Assembly: GCA_030562195.1 (NCBI GenBank)
Contig: JAUJPP010000005.1
Span: forward strand, 29,747,106 to 29,811,105
From: Nipponacmea schrenckii
Taxonomy: Eukaryota > Mollusca > Gastropoda > Lottiidae
Length of the DNA: 64,000 nucleotides
Direction: 5' to 3'
Both the position numbers and the translations under genes were made by a program. The notes under the pieces were generated by a model. The model made no database searches and was not told where the DNA came from. It worked only from the letters and a program-made list of their open reading frames with translations. Shown one piece after another: positions 12,124 to 23,994 of the stretch (position 1 is the first letter of the stretch; the number at the start of each line of letters is the position of its first letter).

Positions 12124-14278
12124 TATACGCCCACATGAAATGGGGGGCGTATATTGTCGTCACCCACATCCGTCCGTCCGTCCGTCCGTCCGTCCGTCCG
12201 TCCGTCCGTCCGTCCGTCCACAATTGCTCGTAAACACTCTACACGGTGTAATTCTTGACGGATTTAGATGAAACTTAATATGAGTGTTTATGATCACGCA
12301 AGGATGAACCCTATTGAAAATCAGCGAAATCGGAAAAAAATTAGTATGAGTTCGTGCCCTTGTTCTAAAATGGCTCGTAAACACTCTACAACGTGCAATT
12401 CTTGACCGATTTTGATGAAACTTGGTGTGAGAGTATGTTATAACTCAAGGATAAACCCTATCGAAAATCAGCGAAATCGAAAAACATTTAGTATGAGTTA
12501 TTGCCCTTGTTCTTGAAAACGCGTTCAATTTTAGCTTGTAAACATTCTTGAGAGAACAATTTTTAATGGATTTTAATGAAACTTGGCCTGAGTATTTGTT
12601 ATCACCCAAGGATGAAGCCTATTGAAAACCAGTCAAATCGAAAAAAAATTAATATCAGTTATTGCCCTTGTTTTTGAAAACGCGTTCAATTTTTAGCTTG
12701 TAAACACTCTACAAAGCACAGTTATTGACCGATTTTGACGAAACTTGCTGAAATTGTTTAATATCACCCAAGAATGAACCCTTTTGAAAATAGCACATAT
12801 CGAAATATATTTAATAGGAATTATTGCCTTTGTTCTATAAAATGTGTTGGATTTTTGCCTTGTAAACTCTCTACAAGTCACAATTCTTGAGCGATTTTGA
12901 CATAACTTGGCATGAGTATTTGTAATCACCTAAGGATGAACCCTATTGAAATTCAGTTAAATCGAAAAATATTTAGTATCAGTTATTGCCCTTGTGTTTG
13001 AAAACGCGTTCAATTTTAGCTTGTAAGCACTCTAGAAAGAACAATTCTTAATGGATTTTGATAAAACTTGGCTTGAGTATTTGTTTTTACCCAAGGATGA
13101 ACCTTATTGAAAATCAAATAAATCGAAATATATTTAGTGTCAGTTATTGCCCTTGTGTTTGAAAACGGGTTTAACTTTTTGGCTAATAAACACTCTAGAA
13201 GGTACAATTCATGACCAATGTTGACAAAATTGTTGGATATCGCAAGGGATGAGCCTAATTGAAAATTAAAATTATCAAAATATATCTAATATGAATTATT
13301 GCCCTTGTTCCATTTTTGTCTCGTAAACACTCTACATGGCACAATTCTTGATGGATTTCGATGAAACTTGGTGTGAGAGTGTGTTGTAACTCAAGGATGA
13401 ACCCTTTTGAAAAGCGAAATCGAAATTTTTTTTAGTATGAGTTACTGCCCTTGTTCTTGAAAACGCATTCAATTTTAGCTTGTAAACACTCTAGAAAGAA
13501 CTATTCTTAATGGATTTTGATTAACTTTGGCTTGAGTATTTTTTTTAACCCAAGGATGAACCCTATTATAAATCAAATAAATAGAAATATATTTAGTGTC
13601 AGTTATAGCCCTTGTTCTTGAAAACGCATTCAATTTTAGCTTGTAAACACTCTAGAAAGAACAATTTTTAATGGATTTTGATGTAACTTGGCTGGAGTAT
13701 TTGTTGTCTCCCAAGGATGAACTCTATTGAAAATCGAAAAATATTTAGTACAAGTTATTGCCCTTGTTTTTGAAAACGCGTTCAATTTAACTCGTAAACA
13801 CTCTAGAAAGAACAATTTTGAATGGATTTTGATGAAGCTTGGCTTTAGTATTTGTTTTCTCACAAGGATAAACCCTATTGAAAATCAGATAAATCAAAAA
13901 ATATTTAGTGTCAGTTATTGGGCCTGTTTTCAAAATCGCTTTCAACTTTTGGCTTGTGAACACTCTAAACATTCATTTTTGACAAAACTCGCTGAAATTG
14001 TTTAATATCAACCAAGAATGAGCCTTATTAAGAATTAAAAATATCAAAATGTTATTAAGGGTGAACCCTATTGCAAATCATAATAAAAATACCGAAAAAT
14101 ATTTAATGAGTTGAGTTAGGTACAATTCTTGACAGTTTTTAATGAAACTAGAGACTCTAGAAAAAAATATATGGTGGAAGGTTGAATATTTCATTCCACT
14201 TTTGTAACCTTACTGAAAAGTTTTTATTTGAAATAAATGCTGCCATTGGGCGTATATTACCTTGCCTGGCAAGCTATC
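12124..14278 (-). mobile_element. pearl/Helentron-like element, copy E (second core family)
   Basis: Starts with a terminal hairpin (TATACGCCCACAT, then GGGGGGCGTATA), followed by a GTCC/ACGG microsatellite at about 12170-12220. Then come about 12 degenerate core repeats with period near 161 bp (for example GCGTTCAATTTTAGCTTGTA near 12521 and again near 12682), ending in GCGTATATTACCTTGCCTGGCAAG. The core sequence differs from that of copies A-C, although the unit length, microsatellite and ends match. Short open frames inside are by-products of the repeats. Confidence 0.65.
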
Positions 14279-14449
14279 TTTAAGTTTTACAGTGTATCTT
14301 TTAAAATTTGAGGAAGGTACAAACAATTTGATCCATCCTGATTCTCCCACTTTTTGATTAAAATTCATTAAGTAATTAATCTAATTGTTTAATAAACAAA
14401 GATGACAAAGGGTTCACTGACCCTTTACAATAATTTTTTTACTGAATTT

Positions 14450-17400
14450 TCAAATTGAATAAAATTTCTTGATTTTACACCAATGAATTTTTCTCCCCAA
14501 AATTTCCCGAAAAAATCCCAGGACATGGGAATAAATTCTTGGATAATCTATCCATGCAAGATAGTATACTGATAATAAAGAAAGGATGATCATGTGTAGG
14601 TTGGATGCTAAATTAAAAGCTGACATTTTATTTTCAGCTGCAATATATGCTTCTACAATTTCTCCATCAGAGGAAATTACAATCAATTTAGGAGCCAGTT
14701 CTGATTCTAATTTATGCTTTGTATGTTCTTTTGGAGTAGACACCTGAAATGATAATGTATGGAATTATCAAGGAGATGTTCCAAACTAAGGAATATTCAA
14801 AACAGTTGTAAAATCATAATGCAACTTACTGGATATGTATATATATGACTTTCTCAGTTTAATACTTAGTCTAACTTATTCCAATATGCCCAATCCAAAT
14901 TCACCCAAGAGAAAATATTTGATCCATATGGTGAATTTTTAGAGACGAAAATAGATCGATTTTGAAAGATTGACTGTCAGCCAATAATCTCTGGAATGTT
15001 TTACTGCCCCTCATTGTATGTTTTACACACCCTCTTCTCGCCGGCCTTCAGAAAAGATATTAATTAAGATGTAAGCTTACCTCAATGTGTTTAATCACAC
15101 TTTGTGTTTTGGTACCTTTTTCCCCTATCCAATTTGGTGGAATCTTCTATAAATTTAAATATGGCAATATCTTTTGCAATGCCCTAAAATCATATATTGA
15201 TAGTTTTAACATCTGATGGGGAAATAGTAGAAGCAAATATTGCATCCAAAAACAAATTATCAGCTGTCAATTTATCTAATTTGTATGTGTCAATTCTGTC
15301 CCTAATTTCAGTCTAGTAGTTATCAAACAAAGTCAAATCAATGTAAGCTGTATAGTTTACCTGTATAATCCTATAACTTATAGGCCTATAATGCATAATT
15401 GTGCAATTGCCAGTCATTATCGAACACGTCTGTGATCCATTCGTAGAGGTGTGATAATCGAATACCGACTATCAAATAGCTGTACCCTAAAAGAGATTTT
15501 CGTTACCTCAACTTCTATGATTAAAATTTGTGTGATAAAATTCTTACATCTTTTGTATCCGTATTTGTCTTCATCAATTTCTCGGCTACTGAAAACAATT
15601 CACCAATCTTAATCTTAACTTCTTCCATTTCTGTTTTCCCTTTCATGAGTTTCATTTCAGCATATACCTTTAATGCAACAAAATTACAATCATTGTCTTT
15701 CCATTCTCCGTCTTACCCCCCCCCCCCCCAAAATAGTATGTATAGAAAATCGGGTATTTTTGGATAGAAATCATGCAATTTGTCTCACATTCAGCCCATG
15801 GGGCAATACATTGGAAAAAAAAAAGAAAAAAAAAAATTTATTTTAAAATACACAATTACATGTGTAAATAATGGACAGATTTATCTTCCGGCGATCAAGT
15901 ACATGACAGCAAAAACCATATATAATTTCAATGTACAATTAGTTTTAAAATACACAAGTACATGTGTATAAAATAGACAGATTCATAATTCTGCGATCAA
16001 GTACATGACCACAAAAACCAAGGAATAGACAAGTACATCTGCATGAGACGATCAGACATCAAAACATACATATATACAAAAAAAAAAAAAAAAAAAGTGC
16101 CAAACCGTCAGTGCATGTGCTGCGAGCGGGCTACCCAACCCTACTCCATTTTATGTTCTTATTTTCTATGGAGGGGAAGGTAGGATTTGTCCATGCTCAA
16201 GACCAGCTTTAAGGATGTTTACTCATCCCCCGACAGTAATAATTTAGATTTTCAAAATGGTTCAAGTTAGGCCAAAATAGAATTGTTGGTGGTGATATAC
16301 CTGTGAGAAAGGGAAAAATAAAATTAATAAATTACTTAAATCATTAAATCATGGAGAAACACAATTGTTAAGATAGCCATCAGCAAGTAAGCCTATAGTT
16401 GGTGAAAAGAATACCCGTGTAACAGGAAGTATGCTTATGTTAATGAAAGATTACCAAGAATCATCCTTCGAAAAGTCTGAAAATCTGATGCTGATTTAAT
16501 ATTTTCGTCTAGACCATTCCATAAAATTGATCCTTTGTATTTAATACTTTGTTTAATCAAATTGATTCGTGGTTTTTGCACCACAAGTTTTGAATTTATG
16601 CTAGAATAAGACGTCTGTTTATAGCTAAAGAGGCTTGAAAGGTAGGAAGGAGACAAGTTGTTCAGAGTTTTATACATAAATTTATACGAATTAAAATTAT
16701 GCCTGGTTTTTTAATGTCAAAAACATTAAGCCTTTTAAGATTCAGTGACAAATCAGTATTATACTTAGAACCAAGGATTAATTTAAAAGCAATTTTTTGT
16801 TGCCTGTGTAAAATATCGGCCGATGCAATGTCGTGCGAATCCCAAATAGTTGAACAATAATCCAAATATGGTTGAAAGTGACATTTATAAAAAAATAGAT
16901 CTATATTTTTCGGGCATGATCTTTTTTAACTGTCGCAGTTGAAATAACTTAGTATTCAAAATTTTAGCAACGAACTTTACGTGCGGAGTCCATGAGAGAT
17001 TTTGATTCACAGTAACACCTAGTAATTTAAAGTTTTCAACTTGTTCAATAAACTGATTATTAAGTTCAATTGATAAATCTGATGAATATTTTCTTTTTTG
17101 AGAAGTTGTAATTAACATACATTTGGTCTTATTTTCATTTAAAATCATGACATTAAAGGAACACCAGTTTAAGATTGCATCAGTATCTTCTTGCAATTTT
17201 AATTGTATGTCAGTAACCGATTTACCAGAAGTATAAATCGTAGTATCATCCGCAAAAAGATCACAGTTCGAGTTAATATGCAATGGCAAATCATTAATAT
17301 AAAGATTAAACAACAAGGGACCTAAAATTGATCCTTGTGGTACTACATACTTTATACTGCGAGAAGACGAAAGAGTTCCATTGACGTAACAACGCTGAGT

Positions 17401-20142
17401 ACGATTCGGGCTCTTACGGCTATGGGAATAAGTACGAATAATACAACAATATAAAACGCAAACTCACAAAAATAGGATCTTCAAAGCAAGGAAACTTCTC
17501 CAATATCGGTGTAACGTCTGCTCCACCCCTTTCTTGTATCCATTTCCTCCTTGATGTGTGCGTTTCATTCAGAAGAACATTGATATCTTTGATAATCTGT
17601 TTCTTAGTTTCTTTATTTGAAGTTGATTTTAATTTTGAATATGATTTATGGATTTCATCAATATGAAGAAGATATTCGGATTCTGGAATATCTTTAGCAC
17701 TGGTTTTTGATGGAGTAATTAGTTTAGCAGCTTTCTGTTTTGTAGGAGGATTGGTATGGTCGATAGACTTTCTCTTATTTTGCCACCTCAGATGCCTGAT
17801 TCGAGAAGATAAATCCCCCACAAACACAGTCTGAAAAAAAAGGTGTTTTGTATTATATCTATAATACATCATTTTTTAACTTCGCGATCAATCAATCAAT
17901 TAATGAATTTTGTCTCGAAAATGCCAATTCTGTTTATATTTATGCAAACTACGAACCAAATGAAGGAAATTGCGAGCAATTAAAAACACCCGATTATCAG
18001 TAGGCTACCTTAGATATGGGGTGGGTGAGTGAGTTCTGTTTGAGTGTTAATATGTAGCCTATACGTACCCAAGGCTTGGAACCAGTTCGTGATATATCTG
18101 GAAAGGCTTGATACATTGTCTTTCCCACCGTTTGGTAATCAGAATTATTCGCTTTGCCAATCATAGGAAAATGTATCAGATAATATTGGGCGGATTCTCT
18201 AACCATCTGGTGCCAAACTATGGATGATTTTTTGTTTTTTAGGTTGATGTAAACATAATCCGAAAATTTTGGTAGAGATGTTTTTTCATCGACATGATTG
18301 ACATCTAAAATTTCGACTTGTGATGTGCTCTCATTTCTTTGATCTTGAGTTTGTTCTTCAACTAAAAAGTTAATAATTAACTTATGAGCGTTTCGCGAGG
18401 AACACTATTATTTCTGTAAAGATTATTATTATTATTATTTTTTTTTTTTTTTACACATTTGAAATTCTCAAAATCTACCGGTGCGATCTTTACGAAACTT
18501 TCATATTTCCTGATAATGTTGTTACAACTTAGATTTTAAATGTAATTCCAGACTTCTGCGCATGCGCGAAGTATGCGATTTTGAATGCGTTTCCATTTTT
18601 ACAAATGTCGTTTTTTCTCAGCAACTAATCAATGGATTTGAAAAATGATTTCAGATTATACACCGGGCAATGTTAACGCAAAAATAAGCTTCTTTGACTT
18701 TTCACTTTTATGCAATTTTTCAATGTCATTTTTTGAATTTGCATATTTTCAAAATTTCAATTTTTTACATTCTCAACATGTTTTTCTTAAAACAACGTTT
18801 GCAGATGTATATTGACTTCTTATACATACTCATACAAACATAATTGTGATAAGTTATCTCCCCTAATGGATAATTGCATAATTGCATAACTGGTCATAAC
18901 TTTGACAAATATCATTCAATTTGTATAAAAGTGGTGGCAATAGATGCCAAATTTAAATACCTATCTATTGGTACCAAATTTCTTGCCATATGTTGAACAG
19001 AAGTGACCCGAAAGTAAGAAAAACATCATTTTTTACAATTTTTTGATACTTAAATTGCTACTAGTCTTTGGATTAAATTCAAAACCAAAAAAGCATTATT
19101 GTATTAAATAATACATTTATTTTACTAACTTTTGCTCGAAGGGAATTTTGAAATTTTTTTTCGTTTTTGAGAAAATTGAGTTTAAAGTTGAGTAACGTTA
19201 TAAGATTTACTATTGCTGTTGGGGTTATATCAGATGACCTTGAAATTCTCAAAATCTACCGGTGCGGTCTTTACGAAACTTGAGTGGAACACTGTCACGC
19301 AATATTACTGGAAGTGAGGCCAGTTGAACTTAATTTGAATGGCAACACATGAATTGTTAAAGAGTTCTAATATCACTTGATTTTGTTAACATTTAGACAT
19401 ATGTTAACTTTTTAAATAAAACCTTTAAGAGGAACTCTTCAGTACTGCAACGCAGTTCTAGTTGATTATTGTATTTGTGTTCAGTTAGGATTTTGAACAG
19501 CTTTTTTAGAAAATTATTTATCTTGGAAGATTTGAAATATCTATTTTATGATATTCACCCACCTATAATATGTGAAATTGTCTCTGGTACGTGTGGATTG
19601 GTTTGCATGATTTCGCTCCAACTTTCGTTCTCTCTACAAACCATTAACACATCTTTTGGCGTTAGAGAGTTTAAAATGTCATCATCATCTTCTTCCAGAA
19701 GCGCACCGTTTTCATTAAGGAAAACTCGTATTCCATTTAACTCTTTTATGTCTAATTTTAAAGATGCTTAAATGACAAAAAGAATACAATTTAAAATGCA
19801 ATAACTCAAGGTCTTAATAATGATACATAATATTTTCAATTATTGTTTTTGTTTATTGTATTTGATAATGTAATAGTAGATGCCAACTTCATTGAAGATA
19901 ATATATTTGCAATACCTATATAAACGTACATTATGCAACCAGTTTTGTAAAAAAAAAAATATCTCTTAATGGGTTCCTGAAAATCTATAAAAACTAAATA
20001 ATATTTCCTTTTGACATACAGAGTACGTCACTATAAAAGATTTTTTTAACAACTTACCTTTCTGCACAAGTTCAGAAATTGTTGTAGCTATTATCATTTT
20101 TTTGGTACTTCTACCCGAGTTACATATACTCAATACAGGCAT
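14450..20142 (-). CDS. CIDE-N-like / SAMD3-like multi-exon protein
   Basis: Minus-strand exons with matching phases are 20142-20058, 19766-19563, 18361-18069 and 17830-17468 (945 nt, 315 codons). Further exons are one ending at 15548 (start unclear, near 15717) and the last, 14743-14450. Residues 1-80 resemble a CIDE-N (ubiquitin-fold) domain: a Ser-Arg-Ser/Thr-basic stretch, SELVQK, then IRVFLNENGALLEEDDDIL and VLMV, followed by SW. Exon 3 (VWHQMVRESAQYYL to PW), exon 4 (LSSRIRHLRWQNKR to TRRKW and FPCFEDP) and exon 6 (PKLIVISSDGEIVEAYIA to YYLAWIDYP) resemble a multicopy animal family often annotated 'SAMD3-like'. A LINE fills the intron after exon 4, and an exon there may be lost. The function is unknown. 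The family assignment is from memory of motifs, not a search. Confidence 0.55.
15185..15320 (+). pseudogene. inverted partial duplicate of the last SAMD3-like exon
   Basis: The plus strand here can be read as IVLTSDGEIVEANIASKNK, followed by a Leu/Ser-rich stretch and then a stop. That parallels the minus-strand exon at 14743-14450 (IVISSDGEIVEAYIAAENK). The two are clear paralogues in opposite orientation, about 450 bases apart. The copy stops before the conserved YYLAWIDYP block and has no evident splice sites, so I treat it as a broken exon copy. Confidence 0.6.
15548..15717 (-). other. probable exon 5 of the SAMD3-like gene, start uncertain
   Basis: Open on the minus strand, beginning GEWKDNDCN and ending KTNTDTKD, then a good donor (GTAAGA) at 15547. 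Its end phase 0 matches the start of the last exon at 14743. The 5' edge abuts a run of G (plus-strand C at about 15716-15729) that is a poor splice acceptor, and the phase does not join directly to exon 4. An exon is missing, or the edge has been damaged by the adjacent LINE. Confidence 0.45.
15780..17425 (-). mobile_element. 5'-truncated non-LTR retrotransposon (LINE)
   Basis: On the minus strand, 17425-16885 reads as a reverse transcriptase core: SNRTQ, then VPQGSILGPLLFNLYINDL, then the FADDTTIY catalytic motif and LLGVTVNQNLSW. Frameshifts or stops break the frame at about 16885 and 16662. Further C-terminal pieces run to a stop at 16435. The presumed 3' UTR continues to 15780 and shares sequence with a second copy at 51935-52560. 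The domain order and motifs fit the Jockey/CR1-like branch. It is inserted in an intron of the SAMD3-like gene in the same orientation and is non-functional as read. Confidence 0.75.
18461..19281. repeat. pair of 40-bp direct repeats in an intron
   Basis: The segment at 18461-18500 (containing AAATCTACCGGTGCG and CTTTACGAAACTT) recurs almost unchanged at 19242-19281, one base differing (GCGATC against GCGGTC). The 740 bases between are AT-rich without coding signal. It could mark a duplicated noncoding repeat or flanks of a small insertion. Confidence 0.6.
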
Positions 20143-21047
20143 TTTCTATTTTGGTTTGATATAAATAATTGTAAAAATATAAAATTGTTTTTTTGAGTTT
20201 CCTTTAAAAAGCTCATTGGTAGGCCCTATATAAGTCTCTTAAGTCTTTTATATAGGTTTGAAACGAGAATTGTCTCGAAATTTTATGTAAAAAAAACCCA
20301 TCAAAATCCACTTATAATCATATTTTGACCTAATATATTTTGCAAAAAATGGATTTTCTATTATTGAAAGATATCAAGATATATCAATTAGGCTTCAAAG
20401 AAAGTAAAACATTGCATAATTATATACACCAAATTTAAGAAAAAATCAGTCTATATTTGGCCCTAATTATTCGGCTGGTGGATCAACCAAAGAAAAATTA
20501 TCTCTGTAATTTTTATGTGGTCTGACATTATGGTATTGGTTTGAGCAAAATTTTTTTTCCGGGCCTGGTTCAATTTAGAGATTAAAAACGAGCCCTAAAT
20601 TATAATGTAAACCACTGATATTCCATTCTGCGCAGCTGCTAAGAATCATGCAGTTCCATCCCTGGGCCAGATAGATAATTGGGCGCACAGACTGTCAATG
20701 CTAAAAAGGGTACAGCCACTGGTCTCTAAAAAGAAGAGGGGGGGGGGGTACACCTGGAACTATGCCTCAATATACATAGTTGAAATTAGTGGATACATAG
20801 ACCAGTTTGTTGGGAGGATCTTGACCTTACGAAGAGAGCAGATGACATTAAGGGATCACAGAAGGAGATTCCTCAGTATGAAATGACATGACGTAAACAT
20901 CTGGTACAGAAGACAGAGGAGCTATACATTCAGGTATGAATTTGAAGGTCCTGGATTCTGAAATTGAATGCCGAGTCAAAATTAAAATTCAAAGATGTGT
21001 GTCAACTTATTTACAATACAGGTGTTACCCTGAAATGTATAAGAACT
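20143..21047. other. spacer between the two minus-strand genes
   Basis: About 900 bases separate the stop of the transposase-like gene (21048) from the first ATG of the SAMD3-like gene (20142). It contains a G-run near 20739-20748. No convincing exon was found. It should contain the promoter or 5' UTR of the SAMD3-like gene unless both are read from one transcript. Confidence 0.35.
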
Positions 21048-23414
21048 TCATGGCCAAGACACAAGAGATTCACCCTCTTTCAGACAGATGATATGAGAAT
21101 TGATGTGTGGTTCATAATACAATGTTTCACAATGCCGAATTACAAACAGTTTTTCTAAATCTACGACCAGAATGCGCTCAATGAATCCACAGAGTGGAAC
21201 ATTATCATTCCCTGTTGATAACAACACAAAACAACCACACCTGTAGTTGAGACCGTAGATATCGATGTCCTGACATTGATAGCAATTTGGATCTGAATAC
21301 CAATTTCTTTCAGGGCATAGTTTCTTAGCATCCAAAATACATTCGGGGTGTTCATGCAATAGATTGACTTCAGACCCTTTGCCAATCTTGTCTCCAGAAT
21401 AAAGAAAATTGTTCGAAAAATCCCCGTTTTCAAAGCCATATTGCTTGCAGCATAAAAGCATCTGATGCTTTTTACTTAGAGTTTTCAGAATATTCTTATA
21501 ACATCGGGTTTTAAGATTTTTGAAGTAGGCATGTTTGGCTTCGAATCGCATACACCACTGCTGTCTTCCGGGTCCATACAATTTCAATTGATGAGGCACA
21601 TGAACCAAATAGTGCATCTTTGGTCTGACCGAAATGTCGGGGTAAAGCGATATGAAATTAGTGTGATGGGATGCAATCAATTGCTCTAGTTGACCGATTG
21701 TATCCAATGATATGTATGGACTTGTTATTATGTGGGTTATTTTGAACAGCATTAGCAGATTTTGCTATTTGTCATCTGTCTCTGGTATCAGAGAACCCAC
21801 CATCAAGGGAAACAGAGCACACAATGACAATATACTGGAAGAAGTCTGTTTAACAGTATTCTTAACAATGTCTTCCCGCCTGATTGACTCGGGCCTGTTT
21901 CGATCCAAATAAGCATATGGAAATCCTGAGATTTGTCTGTTTAAATAATCAATGCTGAAATAACTGTTGTTGATAATAGCGTGAACTAAAAATAGTTGCA
22001 ACTCTAATGGAACTAACCCTTCAAGAAGTATGTGCATTGGATCTTGAACTAGGGTGTCGGTAATTGGGCAGTTTGGTATAGAACAAAGAAAACTTCTTTC
22101 GTTGATTCCCCAGATTTTGCTCCAATATAATCTAGCATCTTTTGACAACGTCTTCAATGTGTCACACCTCTCAAGATGGTTGCTGAAATCTCTGGACTCA
22201 AAATCTGAGTGAAAGAAGTGCGATTTCCAATCATCACTGGTTGCATTGCATTTTCGACATGCTTTATAAGCAAAGGACACTCTCTCTTTGAATCCACCTA
22301 AACGGTTTGCAGCTGGTGTATCGGCTGGGATTATGATTAAATTTCCAAAAAATGTTTCTGGAATAGAATTGATGTTGAGCTCAACTCCAGTAGTGGCTAA
22401 GGAAGTGACCACAGACATGAAATCCTTTAGAAGAGGCTCAATACCAAACCTTTTTAGGTCGGATTCGTTGGCCATAGCGACTAAAAATATTGACTGCAGT
22501 TTTGATCGAAATTGGGGCGGGATGTTTCCAAGCGTCATGTAAAACATTGTTATTTTATGTTTCCGAACGTGAGTCCCAATGGGATTTACGATAACAATGT
22601 CATCTGTATATAATATGATTTGAAGTGCACTTGGGTTGTTCCGGAATAAATCGTTATTTTGGAAATACTGACCATCACATATATCTCCCATTACATCAGT
22701 TTTCGACTTATGAGGATTTTTAACCCAAAACATCACTTCCGAAGAGGATAATATATTCTCTAAAAGTGATGAAAAGGGAATTATGTATCCAAAGCATTTC
22801 TTAATTGTTATCTGCCCTTTTTTGCTGACAGCTTTCTGTCCTAAAAAAACTTCTTGTGGTTTTAAGAAATTGCAGTTTTTTTCATAAAAGGATTCCCTTT
22901 TGTGTTGAGTACAAAGCGCCTCAAAGGCTGACTTTTGGAGATCATCCAGAATTGCCGATGATACTCCCGACTCTTTAAGTTGAAGCTTTATTCGATGTAT
23001 TGTTTGTTTTTCTTTGTCTTCTAATAGGGATTGTGTGACATTTAACACTTTATCGACTGCACTATTTGAAAGACTGCATGTGACTTGCAGTTCAAGACAA
23101 TATTTAATCTCATTATGTATAGAACTATCATTAACTACAACTTCGGTGGTTTCTTCGGACGGCTCATAATCATCGAGATCTGCTTCGGAATTTACATCGT
23201 CTTGAATTTGAGTGTAATGTTTAACCCGACTAACGTGTATGCGATAAGCATTCCAACTTTTAGTAGTGTAAGAACAATTTGTATTTGGACCAAGTCTATA
23301 AGGGCATGAAACTATGAAGTTTGGGTCGTGCTTGTGCCACCTACTTATGTGGTAGTTGAATGTTTTCGGGTTGTGTGATACAAAATTGCACATAGCACAT
23401 TTTAATTCTGCCAT
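21048..23414 (-). pseudogene. C2H2-finger CACTA-like transposase-related protein with an in-frame stop
   Basis: A 789-codon minus-strand frame is open except for a TAG at 21767-21765. The N-terminus has two zinc-finger-like motifs (CAMC, then His-x4-His; and a Cys-x9-Cys, His-x5-His). The middle has DPMHILLEGLVPLE, and the part after the stop has MHYLVHVP, then YGP and WCMRFEAKHAYFK. The DxMH and the GP-W-FE-K pattern resemble the tnp2/TnpD transposases of CACTA (EnSpm) elements, where H..H, GP, W and FE..LK occur in the same order. It lies upstream of the SAMD3-like gene on the same strand. The stop falls where relatives, as I recall them, have Trp (TGG to TAG). Whether it is a dead copy, a readthrough case or a sequencing error is open. 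Confidence 0.55.
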
Positions 23415-23994
23415 TCTTTTGAATTAATATCGTATTACGTAGAGCAGTTGGAGTAGCATAAAGATGGGTTTATTTTGGCTCTTAGGATCAATGAGACTTT
23501 ATTTTTAAAAAAAGGGACGTAACTCTATTTAACGGTAATACTAATGTAAGCCTACTGTTCATGTCATCGTGACATTTTTTCGGTCCGCTGTCACGTTTTT
23601 GAATTTAGAGCTACTTAAATAAGAGCCATTGACGAAGATTATTTGTCCTAATTGTCTGCTAGTTTAGAATATTTCTGAATCGCTTTACTGATAACCCTTA
23701 TCAAAGTAAACCTAGAAACTTGGTAGGTCTTATAAAGGCTAGCCAAAAGGCTCATGGCCCATTTAATAGTCATAGGCTTAACGAATGCGCTGCTATGACT
23801 GCAAGTTATTGTTTTAGATACAAACAAGATACAATAGACAATACCACATCAATTTAAAGGAAACTCACCCAAAAAAAAGGAATAAAGAAGTTTTTGTGAG
23901 AAAGTAACTCGTAAGGATTTAGGCTAATGGAGTCCGGCAGAAAAAAAGAGCGCGAAAAATATAAAGCAAGATCATGCGCATACAGCCATTTAAT

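Noticed and set aside
12160..13972. Several 60-90 codon frames, mostly minus strand
   Set aside because: They repeat the same peptide words because they read through the 160-bp core repeats and the ACGG microsatellite of pearl-like copy E.
16150..16340. Strong splice acceptor (TTTCTCACAG) on the minus strand near 16303 as an extra SAMD3-like exon
   Set aside because: The following frame runs only about 30 codons in one phase before a stop, has the wrong phase for exon 4, and lies inside the LINE-derived stretch.
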